From JAXDBM01 sp964460245 (lineage in GTDB: Bacteria; Desulfobacterota; Syntrophia; Syntrophales; Fen-1087): a DNA stretch of 28,888 nt. A program made the position numbers and the translations under genes. Within the stretch, counting starts at the first letter, position 1; each line of letters begins with the position of its first letter. Of the stretch, positions 22,108-28,888 are shown piece after piece. The notes under the pieces are model-generated. The model was not told the origin of the DNA. It made no database searches and worked only from the letters and a program-made list of their open reading frames with translations. The stretch covers positions 1 through 28,888 of the forward strand of contig CAYWTL010000029.1 of NCBI GenBank assembly GCA_964460245.1. The letters run 5' to 3'.

Positions 22108-23055
22108 ATGGGAAAAATCAGAATCGGCGTGGTGGGCATCGGTCATCTCGGCCGATACCACCTTCAGAAGTATGACAAGCTGGATCATTGTGAGATCGTC
22201 GGGGCGGCCGATGTCGTGGAGGAGCGTGCCGCAAGGGCCGCCGCGCTTCATGGATGCCGGGCCATGACGGATTACCGGGAAATGATCGGCGCCGTGGACG
22301 CGGTGAGTATTGCCGTGCCCACCCGGTGCCACCATGCCGTCGCCGAGGCGTTTCTCGGCGCAGGCGTGCACGTCCTCCTGGAGAAGCCGATTGCGGAGAG
22401 CCTCGATCAGGCAGATGAACTGATTGCCCTGGCCGAAAGAAACGGCCTCGTTTTTCAGATCGGTTTCGTCGAGCGGTTCAATCCGGCGGTGGTCGCCCTG
22501 CACAAGGTGATCGGCCGGCCCCTTTTCATCGAATCACACCGTCTTCATCCTTTTTTTGAACGTGGGACCGATGTGGATGTGATCCTCGATCTCATGGTTC
22601 ATGACTTGGACATCATCCTGCATTTTGTCGATTCCCCCCTTTCGGACATCGATGCCGTGGGAACCGCCGTCCTGTCGGACAAGGTGGATATCGCCAACGC
22701 CCGCCTGCGTTTCCGGAACGGCTGCGCGGCCAATGTCACCGCCAGCCGGATCAGCGTCAAGACCATGCAAAAGATCCGGTTTTTCGGTCTGGAAGGCTAC
22801 CATGCCGTGGATTTTGCGAAGCGGGACCTGCTTTCGCTCCAAAGGGTGAAAAAAGCGGAAGGCCAGATTGAAATCGTTCAAAATCAGATCGAAATCCTTC
22901 AGGAGGACCCGCTGGAACAGGAAATCCGGGCCTTTGTCGATGCCGTCGTTCAGGGGGGGGCGACCCCTGTTCCCGCCTGCGAGGGCAGGCGGGTGCTTGA
23001 AGTCGCATTGCGCATCGTAGACGAAATCAAGGCGTCTCAGGGAAAAGTGTCATGA
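22108..23055 (+). CDS. gnnA: Gfo/Idh/MocA-family oxidoreductase, probable GnnA (UDP-GlcNAc 3-dehydrogenase)
   Basis: The protein has 315 residues from the ATG at 22108; a TTG two codons earlier is possible. The NAD-binding Rossmann motif is GVVGIGHLG (7-15), the family EKP motif is at 92-94 (LLEKPIAES), and the substrate-domain catalytic candidate is His165 in DLMVHDLDI. GnnA of Acidithiobacillus ferrooxidans oxidises the 3-hydroxyl of UDP-GlcNAc to a ketone, which GnnB then aminates; there too the pair lies between lpxA and lpxB. The same order and the four-base overlap with the aminotransferase gene support this call. Family members also act on other sugars, such as WbpB-type UDP-GlcNAcA dehydrogenases, so it is not proven by sequence alone. 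A gap of about 90 bp separates it from lpxA. Confidence 0.75.
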   Translation: MGKIRIGVVGIGHLGRYHLQKYDKLDHCEIVGAADVVEERAARAAALHGCRAMTDYREMIGAVDAVSIAVPTRCHHAVAEAFLGAGVHVLLEKPIAESLDQADELIALAERNGLVFQIGFVERFNPAVVALHKVIGRPLFIESHRLHPFFERGTDVDVILDLMVHDLDIILHFVDSPLSDIDAVGTAVLSDKVDIANARLRFRNGCAANVTASRISVKTMQKIRFFGLEGYHAVDFAKRDLLSLQRVKKAEGQIEIVQNQIEILQEDPLEQEIRAFVDAVVQGGATPVPACEGRRVLEVALRIVDEIKASQGKVS

Positions 23056-24143
23056 TCCCCATGGTCGACCTGCAGCGGCAGTATCAGGAGCTGAAAACCG
23101 AAATGGACCGTGCCCTGCAGAACGTGCTGAGTCGGGGCCAGTTCATTCTCGGTCCGGAAGTGTCCGCCCTGGAGGGTGAAGTAGCCGCCTATCACGGTGT
23201 TCCCTTCGCGGCCGGAGTCGCCAGCGGAACCGATGCCCTGCTGCTTGCCCTGCGGGCCTTCGGGATCGGCGCGGGTGACGAGGTGATCACCACTCCTTTC
23301 ACGTTTATCGCCACTGCCGAGGTGATTTCCCTTATCCAGGCGGTCCCCGTTTTCGTCGACATTGAACCGGACACGTTCAACCTGGATCCGGAGAAAATCG
23401 AACAGAAAATAACAAAAAAAACCAGGGCCGTCATCCCGGTTCACCTTTTCGGCCATCCGGCCGACATGGAGCCCATTCTCGAACTGGCCCGAAGACATCG
23501 CCTGAAAGTCATCGAAGACTGCGCGCAGGCCTTCGGCGCCGCCTATCGCGGCCAAAAAGCCGGCGCAATGGGAGACTGCGGTTGCTTCAGTTTTTTCCCG
23601 AGCAAAAATCTCGCCGGCTACGGAGACGGCGGCATGATCATCACCCGGGACGAAGAGACGATCGGACAGATCCGAATGCTGCGCAACCACGGCAGCAGGC
23701 AGCGGTACCGCCATCACCTGCTGGGCTACAACAGCCGCCTCGACGAAATCCAGGCGGCGATCATCCGCACCAAATTCAGGCGCATCGACGCGTTCAACGA
23801 GGCGCGCCGCGGCCATGCGGACCTCTACCGGGCGGGCATCAAAAGAGCAGACGTCATTCTGCCGCGGGAACGGCCCGGCTGCCGTCACGTCTACCATCAG
23901 TTTACCATTCGGTCGAGGTTCCGGGATCGGATCATGGCTTCTTTGCAGGACAACGGGGTCGCTTCGGCCATCTACTACCCCGTGCCCCTCCACCGACAGG
24001 AAGTCTTTGCGGATTGCACGGGCGGTGTTCGACTGCCCTGTGCGGAGGCCTGCGCCGAAGAGGTGCTGTCCCTTCCCATGTTTCCGGAGCTGAGGCAGGA
24101 GGAAGTCAGACTGATCGGCGATGTCATCAACCATGCCTCGTGA
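23052..24143 (+). CDS. gnnB: DegT/DnrJ/EryC1-family aminotransferase, probable GnnB
   Basis: The protein has 363 residues. PLP-enzyme features are ASGTDAL (phosphate-binding, 57-63), Asp156 in VIEDCAQAFGA (pairs with the pyridine nitrogen) and the Schiff-base Lys185 in FFPSKNLAGYGDGG. The closing YYPVPLHRQEVF segment is typical of sugar 3-aminotransferases of the WbpE/GnnB/FdtB group. GnnB uses glutamate to turn the 3-keto sugar into UDP-GlcNAc3N. The ATG overlaps the stop of the oxidoreductase gene (ATGA), and its own end overlaps the predicted lpxB start, placing it firmly in the lipid A operon. Confidence 0.78.
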   Translation: MIPMVDLQRQYQELKTEMDRALQNVLSRGQFILGPEVSALEGEVAAYHGVPFAAGVASGTDALLLALRAFGIGAGDEVITTPFTFIATAEVISLIQAVPVFVDIEPDTFNLDPEKIEQKITKKTRAVIPVHLFGHPADMEPILELARRHRLKVIEDCAQAFGAAYRGQKAGAMGDCGCFSFFPSKNLAGYGDGGMIITRDEETIGQIRMLRNHGSRQRYRHHLLGYNSRLDEIQAAIIRTKFRRIDAFNEARRGHADLYRAGIKRADVILPRERPGCRHVYHQFTIRSRFRDRIMASLQDNGVASAIYYPVPLHRQEVFADCTGGVRLPCAEACAEEVLSLPMFPELRQEEVRLIGDVINHAS

Positions 24144-25317
24144 AACGCGCACATCCGGTTGCGGCAGGACCGCCGGCAGTCCCTTCCATTCCGGACAAAT
24201 CATGATCGTCGCGGGCGAACAATCGGGAGACCTTCACGGATCCAATCTGGTCAAAGCCATGCTCCGTATCGATCCCACGCTCCGGTTTTACGGCGTCGGG
24301 GGACGGCGGATGCGGGAGGTCGGGGTCGAGTTGATGGCGGATTCGGCCGACATGGCGGTTGTCGGACTGACGGAGGTTGCCGGAAAACTGGGGATGATCC
24401 TGGGCGTCCTGCGCCGGATGAAGCAGGCCCTGAAAGAGCGAAAGCCGGCGCTTCTGATCCTGATCGATTATCCGGACTTCAATCTGATCTTGGGGAAGGC
24501 CGCAAAAAAAGACGGTGTCCGGGTCTTCTATTACATCAGCCCTCAGATCTGGGCGTGGCGGAGGGGCAGGATCCGTAAAATCAAGAAAATCGTGGACAAA
24601 ATGGCGGTGATTCTGCCTTTCGAGGAGCAGTTCTACCGGCAGGCCGATGTCGATGTTGCCTTTGTCGGACATCCGCTTCTCGATGTGGTGAAAAAAAAAT
24701 ACCCGCGGTCGGAGGCCTTGCGCAAATTTGATCTTCGGGAAGGGATCACCACGATCGGTCTGCTCCCCGGGAGTCGCAAGGGGGAAGCGGCCAGACTTTT
24801 GCCGGTGATGTTGAAGGCCGCTGGAATCCTGATGCGGCGCCGACCCGCCGTTCAATTCATTCTCCCCCTGGCGGATGCGCTGGACCGGGATTTTGTGGAG
24901 GCCATGATCCGCCGGGAATCCGTGCCGGTCCGCATCGTCCCGAATGAGATCTACGATGTCGTCGGCGTGTGCGACATCGCCGTTGTCGCGTCCGGCACGG
25001 CAACGCTGGAAACGGCCCTGCTGGGGACCGCCATGGTCATCATTTACAAGGTGTCTCCCCTCTCTTATCGGATCGGGGAAAAGATCATCAGTGTGACGCA
25101 TATCGGCCTGGCGAACCTCATTGCCGGGAAAACCATTGTTCCAGAATTGATCCAGCATGATGCCAATCCGGACCGAATCGCCGCGGAGGTGATGGACATT
25201 CTCGGGGATGAAGCGCGGATGCTTTGGATCAGGGAGGAGCTGAACCGGATCCGGGAAAAACTCGGCAGCACCGGGGCGTCGGAAAGAGCGGCCCGCCTGG
25301 CCTGTGATCTGCTGTAG
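24133..25317 (+). CDS. lpxB: Lipid-A-disaccharide synthase
   Basis: The protein has 394 residues from the ATG at 24133, which overlaps gnnB by 11 bases. The start is uncertain: an ATG at 24202 would begin at MIVAGEQSGD and give 371 residues, also within the family range, and neither has a strong ribosome site. Motifs are VAGEQSGDLHGSNLV, DYPDFNL, YYISPQIWAWRRGR, GHPLLD, LLPGSRKGE and the donor-binding ASGTATLETAL. It joins UDP-2,3-diacylglucosamine and lipid X into the disaccharide, at the inner face of the inner membrane. The gene that makes lipid X (lpxH or lpxI) is not in the window. Confidence 0.95.
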   Translation: MPRETRTSGCGRTAGSPFHSGQIMIVAGEQSGDLHGSNLVKAMLRIDPTLRFYGVGGRRMREVGVELMADSADMAVVGLTEVAGKLGMILGVLRRMKQALKERKPALLILIDYPDFNLILGKAAKKDGVRVFYYISPQIWAWRRGRIRKIKKIVDKMAVILPFEEQFYRQADVDVAFVGHPLLDVVKKKYPRSEALRKFDLREGITTIGLLPGSRKGEAARLLPVMLKAAGILMRRRPAVQFILPLADALDRDFVEAMIRRESVPVRIVPNEIYDVVGVCDIAVVASGTATLETALLGTAMVIIYKVSPLSYRIGEKIISVTHIGLANLIAGKTIVPELIQHDANPDRIAAEVMDILGDEARMLWIREELNRIREKLGSTGASERAARLACDLL

Positions 25318-25371
25318 GCGGACGGTTCATTCCGGTGCGACCCACTGCCGCAGCGAAAACATTCTTGCATC

Positions 25372-27120
25372 ATGGATATCTATAAACGCCTCGTAAGGCT
25401 CGCCAGACCGCACGTTGCCAAGTTCCTCCTGGCCATGCTCTGCATGCTGGTCGTCGGAGGCCTGACCTCGGCGCTCGCTTTTCTGGTCAAACCCGCCCTC
25501 GACGATATCTTCATGAAAAGAAACATGATGATGCTGAAATGGATTCCCATTTCCGTCATCGCGATCTACATGCTCAAGGGGATCTGCAATTACGTTCAGA
25601 TCGTGCTCATGAGTTTTATCGGTCAGCGCGTGGTTGCGGACGTGAGAAACCAGCTCTACCGGGCCATCCAGGGGCAATCGATGTCCTTTTTCACGAAGCA
25701 CCCCACGGGAATTCTCATGTCCAGGATCACCAACGATGTGAATTCCATGCAGGGGACGGTTTCGGAGGCGGTGACCAGCCTTCTGAAGGATTCGTTCACC
25801 CTGGTCTGTCTGGTCTTTGTCATTTTTTATCGGGACTGGCAGCTTGCCCTTGTGGCCATGGTGATCTTCCCGCTGACGATCTATCCCATCGCGACCTTCG
25901 GGCGGAAAATGAGAAGCGTGGCGACCCGCACCCAGGTGACCATGGGCACGCTGACGACCCTCCTGCAGGAGACGATTTCGGGCGCGAGAATCGTCAAGGC
26001 CTTCGGAAAGGAGGAATACGAATGCAGCCGGTTTTCGAAAGAAAACGAGAATCTTCTCAGGCTGACCCTGAAGGCCGTATCGATCAGCGCCATCTCCAGC
26101 CCCTTCATGGAATTTCTGGGCGGTGTCGGCATTGCCGCGATTATCTTCTACGGCGGCTACCAGGTCATCCAGGGCGTGTCCACGCCGGGCACCTTCTTTT
26201 CTTTTCTCGCGGCGCTCCTGATGCTCTACGAGCCGATCAAACGCCTGACCAATGTCAACAACACGATCCAGCAGGGCATTGCCGGCGCACAGCGCGTGTT
26301 CAGCATTATTGATATCGTCCCGGAAATACAAAACAAAACCGGTGCGGTTCCCCTTCTGCCCATATCGAAGGCGATCGAAATTCGAAACGTTACGTTCCGG
26401 TACGAGGATGTGCCGGTCCTGAACCGGATCAATCTGACCGTTCGGGCCGGCGAGGTGGTGGCCTTCGTGGGGATGAGCGGCGGCGGGAAGACTACGCTGG
26501 TCAATTTGATTCCCCGTTTTTACGACGTTTCGGAGGGACAGATCCGGATCGACGGCATCGACGTTCGGGACGTCACCATCGAATCGCTGCGGGCCCAGAT
26601 CGGAATGGTCACGCAGCAGACCATTCTGTTCAACGACACGGTCCGGAACAACATCGTCTATGGCGATATCGGAAAGACCGATGCGGATGTCATCCGGGCG
26701 GCAAAAGCGGCCAATGCCCATAACTTCATCATGAATCTTCCCCAGGGATACGACACGGTCATCGGCGAGCAGGGGACGAAGCTCTCCGGCGGCGAACGGC
26801 AGCGGATCTCCATCGCCCGGGCGCTCCTGAAGGATGCCCCCATTCTGATCCTGGACGAGGCCACTTCCTCGCTGGACACGGAAGCGGAAATCGAGGTCCA
26901 GGAAGCCCTCGAGAATCTGATGCGGGGAAGAACGACGCTGGTGATTGCCCACCGGCTTTCCACGATTCGGAATGCCGACCGGATTGTCGTCCTGGTGAAC
27001 GGCGAGATTGTGGAAGAGGGAACCCATGAAGCCCTGCTTGACAGAAGGGGCGAATATTACCGGCTCTATCAGATGCAGTTCAAAAACAACGATTCGGTGA
27101 AGAATAACGGGAATTTCTAG
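25372..27120 (+). CDS. msbA: Lipid A export ABC transporter/permease MsbA
   Basis: The protein has 582 residues, like E. coli MsbA. Six membrane helices in the first about 300 residues are followed by the ATPase: Walker A GMSGGGKTT (about 367-375), Q-loop GMVTQQTILFNDTV, signature KLSGGERQR, Walker B ILILDEATSSLDTEAE and switch VIAHRLSTI. It flips core-lipid A across the inner membrane as a homodimer. It lies between lpxB and lpxK, which supports lipid A rather than drug export. The ribosome site before the ATG is poor, so translation may depend on the upstream gene, 54 bp away. Confidence 0.94.
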   Translation: MDIYKRLVRLARPHVAKFLLAMLCMLVVGGLTSALAFLVKPALDDIFMKRNMMMLKWIPISVIAIYMLKGICNYVQIVLMSFIGQRVVADVRNQLYRAIQGQSMSFFTKHPTGILMSRITNDVNSMQGTVSEAVTSLLKDSFTLVCLVFVIFYRDWQLALVAMVIFPLTIYPIATFGRKMRSVATRTQVTMGTLTTLLQETISGARIVKAFGKEEYECSRFSKENENLLRLTLKAVSISAISSPFMEFLGGVGIAAIIFYGGYQVIQGVSTPGTFFSFLAALLMLYEPIKRLTNVNNTIQQGIAGAQRVFSIIDIVPEIQNKTGAVPLLPISKAIEIRNVTFRYEDVPVLNRINLTVRAGEVVAFVGMSGGGKTTLVNLIPRFYDVSEGQIRIDGIDVRDVTIESLRAQIGMVTQQTILFNDTVRNNIVYGDIGKTDADVIRAAKAANAHNFIMNLPQGYDTVIGEQGTKLSGGERQRISIARALLKDAPILILDEATSSLDTEAEIEVQEALENLMRGRTTLVIAHRLSTIRNADRIVVLVNGEIVEEGTHEALLDRRGEYYRLYQMQFKNNDSVKNNGNF

Positions 27121-27207
27121 TCCGGGGCGGTCCCGCCGGCGGCGCCCAAGGAAAGGCGCGCGTTTTCGGCGAATCGGCGAAACGCATTTCAGGGCGCCCG
27201 TCTGGAT

Positions 27208-27244
27208 GCGGAAGGCGCTGTGAAATCCGTGCGGCACCTTCCGC
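27208..27244. repeat. Hairpin between msbA and lpxK
   Basis: GCGGAAGG (27208-27215) and CCTTCCGC (27237-27244) form a perfect 8-bp inverted repeat in the 157-bp gap, the largest gap in this cluster. There is no T-run. It may act as an mRNA processing or partial stop site. Confidence 0.45.
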
Positions 27245-27277
27245 GAAGGACTGTGAATCATGGGCCGGTGAAGTGAC

Positions 27278-28393
27278 ATGCCATTCAGACGATTATGGAA
27301 TGAGGAAAAACGCACCCTTCGGGGAAGACTCCTTCTTCTTTCATTGTTCCCCCTTTCGCTGGTTTACCGGTCCGCCGTCTTTCTGAGAAACGGCCTGTTC
27401 GATCTGGGAATCCTCAAGCAGCAAAAGATGAAAAGCCCGGTCATCAGCGTTGGCAACCTGACTGTCGGAGGCACGGGAAAGACGCCGCTGGTGATTACAC
27501 TGGCCGGTTTCCTCCGTGAAAACGGGTATCGGCCGGCCGTGCTCAGCCGGGGATACGGGAGCGGGACATCGCCGGCGGTCCGTGTCGTGGCCGACGGCAA
27601 AGCGATTCTGATGGACCATGCCGACTGCGGAGACGAGGCGCTCCTGATCGCCCGTTCGTGCCCGGGGGTGGCCGTCCTGACCGGCGCCAGCCGGATTCTC
27701 ACGGGACGATTCGCCACCGACCGGTTGGGCGCCGATATCCTGATCCTCGACGACGGCTACCAGCACCGCCATGTGGCCAGGGATGTCGACATTCTCCTGA
27801 TGGACGGCGCCAGACCTTTCGGGAACGGATTTCCGCTTCCCGCCGGTCCCCTGCGCGAGCCGAAGGGCGCAGTTGAAAGGGCGGATCTGATCATCGCCAC
27901 CGGAAGCGATGACGGCAATGCGCGGGCTTTTTCCCCTGAGGGCGGGATTCCCCCGGGCATCCCCCTGTTCAGAGGAATCCGACGGCCGAAAGATATCCGC
28001 CGCGGGGGGACGGGGGAGATATTGCCGCTCGCCGCGCTGAACGGAACGAAAGTGTGCGCTTTCAGCGGGATCGGTTCACCGGGATCGTTCCGCAAAACCC
28101 TGGATTCCCTTGGCGCGGACGTGGGCTGTCATCTTGATTTCCCCGATCATCACCGCTATGGCAGAAAAGACCTGCGGCGAATTCAGGAGATGGCAGCCGG
28201 GGCGAATGCGGCCATGATCGTGACGACCGAAAAGGACGGCGTGCATCTGGAAGATTTCCCGTTTTTCCTCGACAGGATTTTCCTCCTCAGGATTGCCATG
28301 GAAGTCGTCCCGAACGAGAAGGCTTTTCAGCGGTGGATTCTCGGGAGGATCGGTCTCCCCGGGAGGAAAACCGGTGTTTGCAGGGAGGCATGA
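27278..28393 (+). CDS. lpxK: Tetraacyldisaccharide 4'-kinase
   Basis: The protein has 371 residues. A membrane-associated N-terminal helix at about 17-40 is followed by the P-loop VGNLTVGGTGKTP (58-70) that marks LpxK, then RGYGSG, LDDGYQHRHVARDVDILLMDG and PLPAGPLREP, and late DFPDHHRYGRKD and VTTEKDGVHL. It phosphorylates the 4' position of the lipid A disaccharide using ATP, at the inner membrane. The start is the first ATG after GGTGAAGTGA, a moderate ribosome site. It follows msbA, the usual msbA-lpxK order, and is followed after 45 bp by waaF. Confidence 0.95.
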   Translation: MPFRRLWNEEKRTLRGRLLLLSLFPLSLVYRSAVFLRNGLFDLGILKQQKMKSPVISVGNLTVGGTGKTPLVITLAGFLRENGYRPAVLSRGYGSGTSPAVRVVADGKAILMDHADCGDEALLIARSCPGVAVLTGASRILTGRFATDRLGADILILDDGYQHRHVARDVDILLMDGARPFGNGFPLPAGPLREPKGAVERADLIIATGSDDGNARAFSPEGGIPPGIPLFRGIRRPKDIRRGGTGEILPLAALNGTKVCAFSGIGSPGSFRKTLDSLGADVGCHLDFPDHHRYGRKDLRRIQEMAAGANAAMIVTTEKDGVHLEDFPFFLDRIFLLRIAMEVVPNEKAFQRWILGRIGLPGRKTGVCREA

Positions 28394-28438
28394 TAAGCGC
28401 CTGCAGTCCGGTTTGGAATGGTTTTGAGGTCTGGTGCC

Positions 28439-28888
28439 ATGCATGTGCGGGTTTCCTCGGGAAGGCCCTTTAAGGAAGGAAGGAATCTTCTGATCCGGGG
28501 GACGAACTGGATCGGCGACGCGGTCATGACGCTTCCCGCCGTCGCCGCCGTACGGCAGTCCTTTCCCCTGGCGAAGATCACCATGCTGGCCAAGCCTTGG
28601 GTCGCGGAACTGTACCGTTTTTGCCCGGATATCGACGAGATCATGCTTTTTCGAAGTCCGGGCGACCATGACGGTCTTGCAGGAAAATGGAGACTTGCAC
28701 GCGAACTGGGAAAGAAGGATTTCGACACGGCCATTCTTCTTCAGAACGCCATTGAAGCGGCCATCATCGCCCGGGTGGCCGGTATCCCCGTGCGCGCCGG
28801 TTACAACAGCGATGCGAGGGGGCCGTTCCTGACCCATTCGGTCCGGCGGACGAGGTCCGTCCGCGAAATTCACCAGACCGGCTATTAT
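28439..28888 (+). CDS. waaF: Lipopolysaccharide heptosyltransferase II, N-terminal part (runs off window)
   Basis: The frame is open from the ATG at 28439 (GAGGT eight bases upstream) to the window edge, 150 codons. The start NLLIRGTNWIGDAVMTLPAV is the WaaF/RfaF signature region, followed by ITMLAKPWVAELY, FDTAILLQNAIEAA and AGIPVRAGYNSDARG, and IHQTGYY near the edge. The enzyme adds the second heptose of the LPS inner core from ADP-heptose. It links the lipid A genes to core assembly and implies a heptose-containing core. The C-terminal domain is outside the window. Confidence 0.92.
   Translation, partial: MHVRVSSGRPFKEGRNLLIRGTNWIGDAVMTLPAVAAVRQSFPLAKITMLAKPWVAELYRFCPDIDEIMLFRSPGDHDGLAGKWRLARELGKKDFDTAILLQNAIEAAIIARVAGIPVRAGYNSDARGPFLTHSVRRTRSVREIHQTGYY

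Noticed and set aside
25327..27315. 662-codon minus-strand frame opposite msbA
   Set aside because: It is the antisense shadow of msbA; the sense strand has all ABC transporter motifs.
1..28888. tRNA, rRNA, riboswitch, insertion sequence or attachment site
   Set aside because: I scanned by eye for these on both strands and saw no cloverleaf with a T-arm motif, transposase, terminal inverted repeats or known riboswitch core. Small RNAs could still be missed.

Overview
The window reads as a chromosomal segment of a Gram-negative, moderately GC-rich bacterium. The best guess is a deltaproteobacterium (Desulfobacterota) related to the Syntrophales. This rests on gene style and order: lysS, one LolC/E permease, lolD, bamA, skp, lpxD, lpxA, an oxidoreductase/aminotransferase pair, lpxB, msbA, lpxK and waaF. 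It also rests on secreted SBBP, RCC1 and S74-type proteins and on several Hsp20 genes. No rRNA, tRNA, CRISPR array, transposase or prophage module was seen. The taxonomy is inference, not a search result.

Layout. (1) Positions 1-4150 are an accessory block of exported proteins: the 3' end of an RCC1-repeat protein (+), then on the minus strand an S74-chaperone protein with 17-residue repeats, a 110-residue secreted protein, a LamG-like secreted protein and a decayed SBBP/beta-propeller gene. Four of these five end in a short, Leu-rich C-terminal tail (PGVLLLLLN, PEIMLLLLE, PWLPLLLGD, PWLPLLLGN). I consider this the best candidate for an undescribed system, namely a C-terminal sorting or processing tag. 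(2) 4147-4733 is a vapBC toxin-antitoxin pair with a perfect inverted repeat over its promoter. (3) 4916-9035 holds a lipoprotein MsrA-MsrB fusion, a UbiA prenyltransferase translationally coupled to a CPBP protease, an HD-domain protein and a YjbQ-family protein. (4) 9121-10730 is a strong palindrome followed by a three-gene Hsp20 operon on the minus strand. (5) 10767-13173 holds an inositol-monophosphatase-family gene, a RodZ-like membrane HTH protein, tatA and ssb.

(6) 13358-28888 is a long, tightly packed plus-strand cluster for building the outer membrane. lysS overlaps lolC. LolC and LolD release lipoproteins, BamA inserts outer-membrane proteins, and Skp chaperones them. LpxD, LpxA, LpxB and LpxK make lipid A, MsbA flips it, and WaaF (cut by the window edge) adds inner-core heptose. 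Between lpxA and lpxB sit a Gfo/Idh/MocA oxidoreductase and a DegT-type aminotransferase. This is the arrangement known for gnnA/gnnB of Acidithiobacillus ferrooxidans, which make UDP-GlcNAc3N, so the organism probably builds an amide-rich (GlcN3N) lipid A. fabZ and lpxI, common neighbours in such clusters, are absent here. BamA carries an extra FlgO/TolB-N-like N-terminal domain and an altered VRGF motif (LRGQ).
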